From an uncultured Roseobacter sp. (GTDB lineage: Bacteria > Pseudomonadota > Alphaproteobacteria > Rhodobacterales > Rhodobacteraceae), in contig NZ_CANLQB010000001.1 in the NCBI RefSeq assembly GCF_947493125.1, positions 310,001 through 374,000 on the forward strand: a DNA stretch of 64,000 bases, in the 5' to 3' direction. The notes under the pieces were generated by a model. That model was given only the letters and a program-made list of their open reading frames with translations, was not told where the DNA came from and ran no database searches. Below are positions 1-7,647 of this stretch, piece after piece. The position numbers and the translations under genes are program-made. Numbering within the stretch: the stretch's first letter is position 1; the number at the start of each line of letters is the position of its first letter.

Positions 1-135
1 CGCCGAGAGAAACTCGCGGCCATAGAAGGGCGGGCGCAAAATGTGGCTGACCGCGTCGAAGGCAAAGAGCGCGATGCGGCCGATCATAGCCAGGGCGGCC
101 AGAACGGCGCGGCCAAGGAGGGCGAGGGGTTTCAT
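1..135 (-). CDS. MlaE-type ABC transporter permease, N-terminal fragment
   Basis: Only the first 45 codons are inside the window; the gene continues past base 1. The start overlaps the alr stop (TGATG), so the two are translationally coupled. The fragment has a hydrophobic segment (about residues 5-25) followed by the sequence ILRPPFYGREF. That arrangement is typical of the amino terminus of MlaE/YrbE permeases, the inner-membrane subunit that moves phospholipids between the inner and outer membranes. The assignment rests on this short motif and on the usual position of such a gene after alr in related genomes, so it is tentative. Confidence 0.55.
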   Translation of the reverse strand, partial: MKPLALLGRAVLAALAMIGRIALFAFDAVSHILRPPFYGREFLSA

Positions 136-1166
136 CAGACGTAGATCCGCTTGTAACGCGCCCCCAGTGAGGTCAGGATTTCGTACCCGATAGTCTCGGC
201 GAAGCCCGCGACAGTGTCCACCGATTGGTGCGCGCCGATGAGCTCCAGCGTCTCGGGCTCTTCCGCGAGGCCGGTCACGTCGACGCCGATCATATCCATG
301 GAGATGCGCCCCACCACCGGCACGGCGGAGGAGCCGGTGTGCAGATGCGCGTTCGGGCCCATGCCGCGCAGGATGCCATCGGCGTAGCCTGCGGAGATGG
401 TGGCGATGCGCGAGGGGCTGCGGGCGACCCAGGCGTTGCCGTAGCCCACGCTCTCGCCCACGGCGACATCGCGGATCTGGATCACGGGGATGTGCAATTC
501 GACCACGGGGCGGGCATCGACATAAGGCATGCCGCCGTAGAGGCCGATGCCGGGGCGCACCATGTCGAAGTGATAATCGGGCCCCAGCAGGATGCCTCCG
601 GTGGCGGCCAGCGAGCGTGGCGCGTCGATGCCCTCCGTCATCTCGTGGAAGACCTGCAGCTGGCGCGCGTTCATGGCGTGATCGGCCTCATCGGCGCAGG
701 CGAGATGCGACATGATCAGCGCGGGGGTCTGGCCGAGTGCCACTTCGCGTAGGGCGGACCATTCGGCCTCTTCCATGCCGAGACGGTTCATGCCGGTGTC
801 GAGCTGGAGGCCGAAGGGGTGGCCGGGCAGGGCTTCCACATGCCGCAGCATCTGGTCGACGGAGTTCAGCATCGGCGTGAGCTGCGCGTCGCGGATGAGC
901 TCGGTATCGCCCTGCATATGGCCGGAAAAGACGTTGATCTGCGGGCCCTCGCCGAGGATCTCGCGCAAGCTCGCCCCCTCCTCGGCGACCGCCACGAAGA
1001 AGTTGCGGGCACCGGCGCGGGACAGCGCGCGGGCCACGGGCTGCACCCCGAGACCATAGGCATCGGCCTTGACAACGGCGCCGGCCTCGCACCGGGCCAT
1101 GGCGCTGAGGCTGCGCCAGTTCTCGACCAGCGCGGCGATGTCGATGGAAAGGATCGCAGTTGCCAT
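135..1166 (-). CDS. alr: Alanine racemase
   Basis: This cytoplasmic PLP enzyme interconverts L- and D-alanine for peptidoglycan synthesis. At 343 residues it is close to the normal family length. The PLP-binding lysine is Lys33 in [11 protein letters not shown], and the second catalytic tyrosine is Tyr261 in the GYADG motif, so both catalytic bases are present. The ATG start is followed by a typical beta-strand opening ([14 protein letters not shown]). The gene overlaps the downstream permease by one base. It reads away from the puc operon. Confidence 0.95.
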   Translation of the reverse strand: MATAILSIDIAALVENWRSLSAMARCEAGAVVKADAYGLGVQPVARALSRAGARNFFVAVAEEGASLREILGEGPQINVFSGHMQGDTELIRDAQLTPMLNSVDQMLRHVEALPGHPFGLQLDTGMNRLGMEEAEWSALREVALGQTPALIMSHLACADEADHAMNARQLQVFHEMTEGIDAPRSLAATGGILLGPDYHFDMVRPGIGLYGGMPYVDARPVVELHIPVIQIRDVAVGESVGYGNAWVARSPSRIATISAGYADGILRGMGPNAHLHTGSSAVPVVGRISMDMIGVDVTGLAEEPETLELIGAHQSVDTVAGFAETIGYEILTSLGARYKRIYV

Positions 1167-1237
1167 TCTCGCGTTTTGACAGGGATCACCGGAGCGTCAA
1201 GTGGAAACTGGGCGCTGGGCAGGGGGTTGCGCGCAGG

Positions 1238-2026
1238 TCAGGGAATATCGAAGTAGGCGCGGTTCTGTTCCCACATCTTTTCGCCGATGAGGCAGTCATA
1301 CGCCACGGGTGGTGTAAATTGCACAGGCTGGATCTGCGGGGTGACGCCCGCGATTTCGAGCACCAGCTTGCGCTTGACCGCATTGGCGAACTGGTCCCAG
1401 TCGAGCACGGGGATGACAAAGGCGCCCGGCCCGCCGATGACGCAGTGCTGATAGTAGATGTCGAGGTCGGGGATGCCCCAGATCTGGCTCAGCGCGTCGG
1501 TTGTCATCAGCGGCAGCCCGTTGATGATGAAGCCGGCCTCCAGCGCGGCATCGCGGGCGCGGGTCACGGGGCGGCCCTGGTTGTTCGGCCCGTCGCCCGA
1601 GACGTCGATCACCCGGCGCAGCCCGTGAAAGCCGTTGTGCTCGAAATCGCCCGCGGCATAGAGCAGCGCGCCCGAGATCGAGGTGCGGCGCAGGCCCGCG
1701 TCGAAGCGCGCGGTGATCTGATGTGCGACGGCGCGCGCCTCTTCCCGGGTGCTCAGCAGGGTCCAGGGCACGATCACCCGCTGGGAGTATTCGCCCGCCC
1801 ATTCCACATAGGTGACGGCAATGCGGCCCAGAAGCCCGTGCGCGATGGCATCGAGCACCTGCGGGCTGGTGATCGCCTCGGCATAGCCGCGGCGCTGGAT
1901 TTCCAGCTCGGCGGGCGACATGGAGCGGGAGACATCCACGGCGAGGAAGAGCTCGACGTCGACTTCCAGATCCTCGGCACGGAGCAGGTTTGGCAGGATC
2001 AGCAGGCAGAGAAGGAGGCAGCGCAT
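1238..2026 (-). CDS. Secreted DUF1194 (VWA-like) protein
   Basis: The chosen ATG gives a clean signal peptide (MRCLLLCLLILPNLLRA). A longer in-frame start at 2062 would put 12 residues in front of it and is less likely. The mature protein carries a von Willebrand A-like fold with the metal-site motif DVSRSMS near its start and a second motif, DVSGDGPNNQGRPV, in the middle, as in DUF1194 proteins. The family is secreted or periplasmic and its function is unknown. The gene is divergent from the puc operon, and the 295-bp gap between them holds the puc promoter. Confidence 0.8.
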   Translation of the reverse strand: MRCLLLCLLILPNLLRAEDLEVDVELFLAVDVSRSMSPAELEIQRRGYAEAITSPQVLDAIAHGLLGRIAVTYVEWAGEYSQRVIVPWTLLSTREEARAVAHQITARFDAGLRRTSISGALLYAAGDFEHNGFHGLRRVIDVSGDGPNNQGRPVTRARDAALEAGFIINGLPLMTTDALSQIWGIPDLDIYYQHCVIGGPGAFVIPVLDWDQFANAVKRKLVLEIAGVTPQIQPVQFTPPVAYDCLIGEKMWEQNRAYFDIP

Positions 2027-2190
2027 GGCCCCATAGCGCCAGAGATTTGCGGGCCTGTCCAATCACAAATGGTGTGGACCGCGGGGGCGGGCAGCGGTGG
2101 TCCGGCGTCGGGGGTGCCGGGCTGCTGCGCGCGCCGGGATTTTTTGCCTGTGGGGGCCGTTCCGGGCCACGGGGGCGGGGGTCTTTCGGC

Positions 2191-2234
2191 TGTCAATTAA
2201 TATTTACACTTGTTAATGTCTATTTACTGTGACA
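2191..2234 (+). promoter_or_regulatory. Tandem PpsR/CrtJ operator upstream of pucB
   Basis: Two exact TGT-N12-ACA palindromes are present, at 2191-2208 and 2217-2234, separated by 8 bp. The TGT-N12-ACA sequence and the 8-bp spacing are the published recognition pattern of PpsR/CrtJ, the redox- and light-responsive repressor of photosynthesis genes in Rhodobacter. The pair lies about 90 bp upstream of the pucB start, inside the only AT-rich stretch of this gap. Repression of LH2 synthesis under oxygen is inferred from this. Confidence 0.8.
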
Positions 2235-2321
2235 CATTTTTGGGACGGTGCGCGTTTTGAAGGCGGTCAGACAGGGCTTGGGTCTGGCCTCAATCGCTTA
2301 CGTCGAAACGGAGGACCAACT

Positions 2322-2477
2322 ATGGCGGACAGTGAGGATAAGGTTTGGCCAACAGGGCTGACCCTGGAGGAGGCTGAGGAAGTCCACAGCTACCTCATCG
2401 ATGGAACGCGCGTCTTCGGTTTGATTGCGCTTCTGGCCCACATCCTGGTCGCGGTCGCGACCCCCTGGCTTGGATAA
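2322..2477 (+). CDS. pucB: Light-harvesting complex 2 (LH2) beta subunit
   Basis: This 51-residue antenna polypeptide binds bacteriochlorophyll and carotenoid in the peripheral LH2 ring of the photosynthetic membrane. An acidic amino terminus (ADSEDKVWP) is followed by the conserved block [15 protein letters not shown] with His22. One membrane helix then carries His40 in ALLAHILVA, the expected B850 ligand, and the protein ends in TPWLG. The ATG at 2322 is preceded by a good ribosome site (GGAGG at 2310-2314). An upstream in-frame start would add a non-conserved extension and is rejected. pucA follows 12 bp downstream. Confidence 0.95.
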   Translation: MADSEDKVWPTGLTLEEAEEVHSYLIDGTRVFGLIALLAHILVAVATPWLG

Positions 2478-2489
2478 GGGAGAGACGTC

Positions 2490-2840
2490 ATGAACAATGC
2501 GAAAATGTGGCTGGTCGTGAAACCGACCGTGGGTGTGCCGCTCTTCCTGAGTGCTGTGGCAATCGGATCGTTTGCCGTGCATGTGGCGGTGCTGAGCAAT
2601 ACCACCTGGGTGGCGGATTTCCTGTCCGGCAATGAATTGGGCTCGGGCGCGGAGAGCGCCTCGGCCACGATGCTGCAGCAGGGCGACACGGCCAAGGTGT
2701 CCTATGCGGCGCCCGCGGCGGATGGCACCCAGGCGGTGACCATCATCCTGTCGGACGGCACGCCGGTGAAGGCTATTCTACAGCCACCGGAGGTGCATGC
2801 GGCGTCAAGCCCCGGGGATCGGACGATCCTCAGGCAATAG
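2490..2840 (+). CDS. pucA: LH2 alpha subunit with long C-terminal extension
   Basis: The first 48 residues are a standard LH2 alpha chain: [17 protein letters not shown], one membrane helix with bacteriochlorophyll ligand His31 in FAVHVAVL, then NTTWVADFL. Typical alpha chains stop at roughly 50-60 residues. This one runs to 116, with a polar, Ala/Ser/Thr-rich tail containing a repeated-looking segment ([14 protein letters not shown]) and no second membrane helix. By analogy the tail would face the periplasm. The ribosome site GGGAGAG lies just before the ATG. A strong hairpin follows the stop. Confidence 0.93.
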   Translation: MNNAKMWLVVKPTVGVPLFLSAVAIGSFAVHVAVLSNTTWVADFLSGNELGSGAESASATMLQQGDTAKVSYAAPAADGTQAVTIILSDGTPVKAILQPPEVHAASSPGDRTILRQ

Positions 2841-2849
2841 CGCTTTGGG

Positions 2850-2871
2850 CCCGCTGCCGCGATGCAGCGGG
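2850..2871 (+). terminator. Hairpin between pucA and pucC
   Basis: A perfect 8-bp stem (CCCGCTGC at 2850-2857, GCAGCGGG at 2864-2871) with a 6-base loop is followed by TCTTT. It starts 9 bp after the pucA stop. A stem-loop at this place in Rhodobacter puc operons partially terminates transcription and stabilises the pucBA message, so antenna polypeptides are made in excess over PucC. The same role is inferred here. The T-run is poor, so read-through into pucC is expected. Confidence 0.65.
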
Positions 2872-2924
2872 TCTTTCCGTATCTGCCCGCGGTAACGGGC
2901 AGGCCGTCTGAGGCGGACCAGAAG

Positions 2925-4361
2925 ATGTTTGACTATCGTGCCTTTGCGATGCGCAGGCTGGCGGCCCTGGGGCCCCGGTATCTGCCCTTTGCGGATGTGG
3001 CGACCGAGGAGGTGCCGCTGCGACGCCTGCTGCGGCTGTCGCTGTTTCAGGTGACCGTGGGCATGGCGCTGGTGCTGATCGTGGGCACGCTCAATCGTGT
3101 GATGATCGTGGAACTCAGCGTGCCGGCGACACTGGTGGCCGGGATGCTGGCCTTGCCGCTGATCTTTGCGCCGCTGCGCACGCTCATCGGGTTCAAATCC
3201 GACGTGCATGTCTCGGCGCTGGGGCTGCGGCGCGCGCCCTATATCTGGAAGGGCACGCTCTATCAGTTTGGCGGTTTTGCGATCATGCCGTTCGCGCTGC
3301 TGGTGCTGTCTGGCTATGGCGAGGCGATCGACGCGCCGCGCTGGATTGGCTACAGCTCGGCCGCGCTGTCCTTCCTGCTGGTGGGGGCGGGCGTGCATAT
3401 GGTGCAGACCGTGGGCCTGGCGCTGGCGACCGATCTGGTCGCCGAGGAGGACCAGCCCAAGGTGGTGGGGCTGATGTATGTCATGTTGCTGCTGGGCATG
3501 GTGGTGAGCGCGCTGGTCTTCGGTGCGCTGTTGGAGACTTACACGCCCGGGCGGCTCATTCAGGTGATTCAGGGTGCGGCGGTTGTGACCGTGGCGCTGA
3601 ACCTCGCGGCGCTCTGGCAGCAGGAAGCCCGCAGCCGCGCCCGGGCGCAGGCGATGAAGGCCGCGCCACGGGTGCGCTTTGCCGACGCCTGGAGCACGCT
3701 GATGGCACGGCCGGGGATGCTGCGCCTGCTGGTGGTGATCGGCCTCGGGACCTTTGGCTTCGGCATGGCCGATGTGCTGATGGAGCCTTACGGCGGGCAG
3801 GTGCTGGGCCTGTCGGTGGCGAGTACGACGAAGCTGACGGCGCTGCTGGCGGCAGGCACGCTGGCGGGGTTTGCGCTGGCTGCGCGGGGCCTGAGCCGGG
3901 GCGGTGCGCCGGCGCGCTATGCGGTGATCGGCGCCGGGATCGGCCTGCCGGGCTTCGCCGCGATCATCCTGTCGTCCTTCGGGGTTGGCGTGCCCGTGTT
4001 CCTGGCGGGGGTCTTTGCGACCGGTCTGGGGGCCGGGCTCTTTGGCCATGCGACGCTGACCGCGACGATCCGGGCCGCACCCAGCGACCGCGTCGGCCTG
4101 TCCTTAGGTGCCTGGGGCGCGGTGCAGGCGACGGCGGCGGGCCTTGGCATTGCAGCGGCGGGCATCGTGCGCGATCTGGTCGTTGGGCTGACGCCCGCTG
4201 GAAATGCGCCGCAGACGCCCTATAATACGGTCTTCCTGATCGAAATTCTGTTTCTGGCCCTGGCCATCGTGGTGGTCTGGCCGATCCTGAGACGCTCCGC
4301 GCGCACGCGTCTTGTCAACAACCCGTCTCAGTCAGACGGACGTCCGGTGGAGGTATCATGA
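2925..4361 (+). CDS. pucC: LH2 assembly protein PucC (BCH1/PucC MFS family)
   Basis: This is a polytopic membrane protein needed for LH2 assembly, belonging to the BCH1/PucC branch of the major facilitator fold. The chosen start MFDYRAFAMRRLAALGPRYL at 2925 matches the usual PucC opening and gives 478 residues. An upstream ATG at 2862 lies inside the pucA-pucC hairpin and would add 21 unlikely residues. About twelve hydrophobic segments are visible. The conserved first loop (LNRVMIVELSVPATLVAGML) and GFKSDVHVSALGLRRAPYIW are present. The stop overlaps the next gene by ATGA. Confidence 0.92.
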   Translation: MFDYRAFAMRRLAALGPRYLPFADVATEEVPLRRLLRLSLFQVTVGMALVLIVGTLNRVMIVELSVPATLVAGMLALPLIFAPLRTLIGFKSDVHVSALGLRRAPYIWKGTLYQFGGFAIMPFALLVLSGYGEAIDAPRWIGYSSAALSFLLVGAGVHMVQTVGLALATDLVAEEDQPKVVGLMYVMLLLGMVVSALVFGALLETYTPGRLIQVIQGAAVVTVALNLAALWQQEARSRARAQAMKAAPRVRFADAWSTLMARPGMLRLLVVIGLGTFGFGMADVLMEPYGGQVLGLSVASTTKLTALLAAGTLAGFALAARGLSRGGAPARYAVIGAGIGLPGFAAIILSSFGVGVPVFLAGVFATGLGAGLFGHATLTATIRAAPSDRVGLSLGAWGAVQATAAGLGIAAAGIVRDLVVGLTPAGNAPQTPYNTVFLIEILFLALAIVVVWPILRRSARTRLVNNPSQSDGRPVEVS

Positions 4362-5047
4362 CCAATATTATCACACGCTTGTTCGAAGACGACGAAAAGG
4401 CCCGCTATGTGAAGGAGCGTGCGGTGTTCATGGGCGTTCCGAGCCGCGATATGTCGGTGATCGGCAAAGGCGGCGCTGATGACGCCGAGCTGACCGAAAA
4501 GATGCAATCTGCAGGCGTGGATGACAGCGCATTGGAGACTTACCTCAAGCACATCAAGAAGGGGCACGCGGTGTTCGTGGTGCGCGCGACCTACAAACCG
4601 CTGATGGCCGCGACCAAGATGCGCGAGCTGCTGGCCAAGCACGAGCCGCTGGATGCGGGGGACGTTGTCGAGGACCGCTTTGTGCCCGATGGGCCGCAGA
4701 AGGCGCCGAGCATCCTGACCGAGCATCCGCATTTCCTGACCGTGCGCATGGATCGCACCGGGTATGAGGGCGGTCCGGTGACCGCCGGTCTGGGCTGGCC
4801 GATGCTGCGCGCGCGCAAACCCAGCGATTCGGTGATGAAGGGCGGTAAATTCATGTCGCGGTCGTTCTGGCCGATGCCGCTCCTGTCCGACAAGCCGCGC
4901 AAGAAGTCGGTGATCGAAGGCGGCAAGCATATGTCGAAGGCCTTCTGGCCGATGCCGCTGATCTCCAAGACAGAGCGAAAGAACTCGGTGATCCGCGGCG
5001 GCGATCTGCCGCTGTCGCGCGCGCTGGGCTGGCCGCCGGTGAGCTGA
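4358..5047 (+). CDS. PucE-like protein with C-terminal WPM repeats
   Basis: This 229-residue soluble protein is translationally coupled to pucC (ATGA overlap). Residues 1-110 form an alpha/beta domain (IITRLFEDDEKARYVKERAVFMGVPSRD) that resembles general YflT/PucE-type modules; this is a resemblance by eye only. Residues 134-229 contain four units with a period of about 26 residues, each with a GG pair followed eight residues later by WPM or WPP (SVMKGGKFMSRSFWPMPL, SVIEGGKHMSKAFWPMPL and two more degenerate units). The operon position suggests an LH2-associated accessory or gamma-like subunit. The function is unproven. Confidence 0.6.
   Translation: MTNIITRLFEDDEKARYVKERAVFMGVPSRDMSVIGKGGADDAELTEKMQSAGVDDSALETYLKHIKKGHAVFVVRATYKPLMAATKMRELLAKHEPLDAGDVVEDRFVPDGPQKAPSILTEHPHFLTVRMDRTGYEGGPVTAGLGWPMLRARKPSDSVMKGGKFMSRSFWPMPLLSDKPRKKSVIEGGKHMSKAFWPMPLISKTERKNSVIRGGDLPLSRALGWPPVS
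4760..5044 (+). repeat. Four tandem ~26-codon repeats inside the fourth puc gene
   Basis: The repeat units cover about residues 134-157, 158-183, 184-209 and 210-229 of the encoded protein. Units 2 and 3 are close copies at protein level, with consensus SV-[MI]-x-GG-K-x-MS-[RK]-x-FWPMPL-[LI]-S and a basic linker. Units 1 and 4 keep the GG and the W-P positions but read GLGWPML and ALGWPPV. The pattern looks like an old intragenic duplication. The exposed tryptophans could anchor the protein at the membrane surface; that is inference. Confidence 0.7.
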
Positions 5048-5260
5048 CGCTTTCCGGGCGTTGCCGTAGACGTTTGCGGTGCATGGTCGACGCGGGGCAT
5101 CTCCTGAGAGACGTCAGGTACTGCTGGCTGGATGCAGCAAGCAGATCCCTTATTGATCCGCTCATCTGCGCGGTAGACCATCAAAGCGGTCGGGGGCACA
5201 ACAGTGCCTGTGGCGCGGATATCCAATCAGAGCAGGGGCGCGGGTGGCGCGACGACGTTT
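5048..5260. other. Gap between the puc operon and dnaB
   Basis: This 213-bp gap separates two convergent transcripts. It holds an imperfect stem (TGCTGGCTG at 5122-5130, CAGCAAGCA at 5135-5143, one mismatch) without a T-run, and a short GATC-bounded inverted repeat at about 5144-5158. These are weak terminator candidates at best. No credible gene is seen on either strand. Confidence 0.4.
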
Positions 5261-6748
5261 CTAAAACTCGCGCTCGCCGCCCTGCTGCCAGGGCTGCACG
5301 AGGTTGCCGAAACGGGTGAAACGGCCCTCGAAGCTGAGATCCACGGTGCCGATTGGGCCGTGGCGCTGCTTGCCGATGATCACCTCGGCGCGGCCGTGCA
5401 GACGCTCCATCTCCTCTTGCCATTTGGCCATGGCTTCGAGATCGTGATCGCCCGGCTTTTCCCGCTCCTTGTAGTACTCCTCGCGGAAGACGAACATGAC
5501 CACATCGGCGTCCTGCTCGATGGAGCCGGATTCGCGCAGGTCACTGAGTTGCGGGCGTTTGTCCTCACGGTTCTCGACCTGCCGGGAGAGCTGCGACAGG
5601 CCGATGACGGGGATGTCGAGCTCTTTGGCGATGGCTTTTAGCCCCATGGAGATCTCGCCGATTTCCTGCACCCGGTTGTCGGAGGTGCCGCGGGCGAGCT
5701 GGATGTAATCGACGATCAGCAGATCGAGCCCGTGGGTCCGTTTCAGCCGGCGCGCGCGGGCGGCGAGCTGCGCGATGGGGATCGAGGGCGTGTCGTCGAT
5801 GTAGAGCGGGCAGGCCTCGAGCGCCTTGGCGGCCTCGACGAAGCGGCGGAATTCGCCTTCGGTCATATCGCCGCGACGGATCTGTTCGCTGGGCACTTCT
5901 GCTGCCTCTGACAGAATCCGCGCGGCGAGCTGCTCGGCACTCATCTCGAGAGAAAAGAAGCCCACGACACCGCCGTTGACGGCGCCTTCGGTGCCGTCGT
6001 GGCGCACACCCTTCTTGTAGGCCTTGGCGATGTTGAAGGCGATGTTGGTGGCCAGCGACGTCTTGCCCATGGACGGGCGGCCCGCAAGGATCAGCAGGTC
6101 AGACCGGTGCAGACCGCCGAGCTTCTTGTCCATATCTACAAGCCCGGTGGAGACGCCGGCGAGGCCGCCATCGCGTTGATAGGCCGCGTTAGCGACATTA
6201 ACAGCGTCCGTTACCGCCTTGAGAAAGCTTTGAAATCCTCCTTCTGTATTGCCTTGCTCGGCGAGATTGTAGAGCGCCTGTTCGGCCTCGACGATCTGCT
6301 CTTTCGGTTCGGAGGCGACATCGACCTTGGCGGCCTTGTCGGAGATTTCGCGGCCGAGCTGGATGAGGTCCCGGCGCACGGAAAGATCGTAGATCATCTG
6401 CGCGTAGTCGCGGACGGCGAAGGCGGAGATGGCCGCCCCCGCGAGGCGCACCAGATAGGCCGGGCCGCCGAGCTCCTTCAGCCCCTCGTCGTCTTCCATG
6501 AAGGCCTTGAGCGTGACGGGGGAGGCCAGGTTGTTCTTGGCAATGCGCGCCGAGGCAATCTCGAAGATGCGCGCGTGCACGGGGTCATAAAAGTGTTTCG
6601 CGTTGATGATAGACGTGACCCGGTCATAGACGTCGTTGTTGGTCAGGATCGCGCCCAGAAGCTGCTGTTCGGCCTCGATGGAATGCGGCATCGTCTCGGG
6701 CGCCTGCACGTCCACGCCGGTTGGATTGAATGCCGTGATTTCGTTCAT
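5261..6748 (-). CDS. dnaB: Replicative DNA helicase DnaB
   Basis: This is the hexameric 5'-3' helicase of the replication fork, loaded by DnaA/DnaC-type factors and bound by DnaG primase. The amino-terminal domain opens with [15 protein letters not shown]. The RecA-like motor has Walker [10 protein letters not shown] (about residues 223-231), Walker [12 protein letters not shown], and the arginine-finger region [23 protein letters not shown], with [10 protein letters not shown] after it. The ATG at 6748 has a ribosome site (AAGGTGG) 8 bp upstream. The in-frame GTG four codons earlier overlaps that site and is rejected. No intein is present. Confidence 0.95.
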   Translation of the reverse strand: MNEITAFNPTGVDVQAPETMPHSIEAEQQLLGAILTNNDVYDRVTSIINAKHFYDPVHARIFEIASARIAKNNLASPVTLKAFMEDDEGLKELGGPAYLVRLAGAAISAFAVRDYAQMIYDLSVRRDLIQLGREISDKAAKVDVASEPKEQIVEAEQALYNLAEQGNTEGGFQSFLKAVTDAVNVANAAYQRDGGLAGVSTGLVDMDKKLGGLHRSDLLILAGRPSMGKTSLATNIAFNIAKAYKKGVRHDGTEGAVNGGVVGFFSLEMSAEQLAARILSEAAEVPSEQIRRGDMTEGEFRRFVEAAKALEACPLYIDDTPSIPIAQLAARARRLKRTHGLDLLIVDYIQLARGTSDNRVQEIGEISMGLKAIAKELDIPVIGLSQLSRQVENREDKRPQLSDLRESGSIEQDADVVMFVFREEYYKEREKPGDHDLEAMAKWQEEMERLHGRAEVIIGKQRHGPIGTVDLSFEGRFTRFGNLVQPWQQGGEREF

Positions 6749-6832
6749 GCCCGTGCCCACCTTGTCCCGTCGACGGTCTTACCCGTGCCGGTCTGTGACA
6801 TGCAATCGGGATAAGACGGTATAACGTGTGGA

Positions 6833-6855
6833 TATGTTTTTATCTGAAAAACATA
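6833..6855. promoter_or_regulatory. AT-rich perfect inverted repeat upstream of dnaB
   Basis: Arms TATGTTTTT (6833-6841) and AAAAACATA (6847-6855) are perfectly complementary around a 5-base loop. The repeat lies about 85 bp upstream of the dnaB start and downstream of pyrE, in an AT-rich patch of an otherwise GC-rich region. It could be an operator or a weak terminator for pyrE. The sequence alone does not decide. Confidence 0.4.
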
Positions 6856-6903
6856 CCTGATCTGGTGGTGCATTGCACGTGAAATACAAGGGAAGGTGCG
6901 CGC

Positions 6904-7584
6904 TTAGTCGCTTTTTCGGGCCGCCTGCCAGGCGCGGGGATCGTTGAGGAAGGTCTCGACCTCCGTCAGGGTAGCGGCGTCGAAGGCGCCTTCCACGCGG
7001 GCCTCAGCCAGCACATCCCACCAGGTGCACAAGGAGTGCAGGGCAACCCCATGATCGCCAAGGGTCTTTTCCGTCTCCGGGAAAATCCCGTAGTAGAAGA
7101 TGACCGCGGTGTGCCCGCAGACAGCACCTGTTTCGCGAATCGCGTCGACGAAGCTGAGCTTGGAGCCGCCGTCGGTGGTGAGGTCCTCGACCAGGAGCAC
7201 ACGCTGGCCCTCCGCCATGTCGCCTTCGATGCGCGCGCCCTTGCCGTAGCCTTTGGGTTTCTTGCGGACGTAGGTCATGGGCAGGCCCATGCGCTCGGCC
7301 ACCATGGCGGCGAAGGGGATGCCCGCGGTCTCGCCACCGGCGATGTTGTCGAAGGCCTCGAAGCCTGCGTTGCGCATTACGGTCACAGTGAGGAAGTCCA
7401 TCAGAGTGGAGCGGATGCGCGGGTGGCTGATCAGTTTGCGGCAATCGATGTAGGTAGGGCTGGGCAGGCCGGAGGCGAGGACGAAGGGGGTGTCTGCGTT
7501 GAAGTGCACCGCCTTGATTTCCAGCAGCATGCGCGCGGTGAGACGGGCGATCTCGGTCGGGTCGGGGTAGCTGCTGGGGATCAT
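6904..7584 (-). CDS. pyrE: Orotate phosphoribosyltransferase
   Basis: PyrE transfers phosphoribose from PRPP to orotate, giving OMP, in pyrimidine synthesis. The PRPP-binding signature [14 protein letters not shown] is intact, and [20 protein letters not shown] and [15 protein letters not shown] match the family. At 226 residues the length is normal. It lies just downstream of pyrC on the same strand, 63 bp apart, so the two pyrimidine genes probably share a transcript that may run towards dnaB. Confidence 0.95.
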   Translation of the reverse strand: MIPSSYPDPTEIARLTARMLLEIKAVHFNADTPFVLASGLPSPTYIDCRKLISHPRIRSTLMDFLTVTVMRNAGFEAFDNIAGGETAGIPFAAMVAERMGLPMTYVRKKPKGYGKGARIEGDMAEGQRVLLVEDLTTDGGSKLSFVDAIRETGAVCGHTAVIFYYGIFPETEKTLGDHGVALHSLCTWWDVLAEARVEGAFDAATLTEVETFLNDPRAWQAARKSD

Positions 7585-7605
7585 CTGGTGGTCCTTTGTG
7601 GCGGA

Positions 7606-7646
7606 GGGCGGGTGCCTCCGGCGGGAGTATTTCAGGAAGAATGAAG
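7606..7646. repeat. GTGCCTCCGGCGGGAGTATTT-type intergenic element
   Basis: The short gap between pyrC and pyrE contains GGGTGCCTCCGGCGGGAG, then a TATTT run and AGGAAGAATGAAG. I recognise this as the kind of short intergenic motif found repeatedly between genes in Rhodobacteraceae genomes. The CCTCCGGCGGGAG core can fold into a small stem. Only one copy is obvious in this window, so the repeat status is from memory of related genomes and not shown here. Confidence 0.4.
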
Positions 7647-7647
7647 C

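Noticed and set aside
4591-5226. Long open frame antisense to the fourth puc gene
   Set aside because: It is the mirror of a real gene with strong codon bias; the product has no recognisable domain and begins in a region without a ribosome site.
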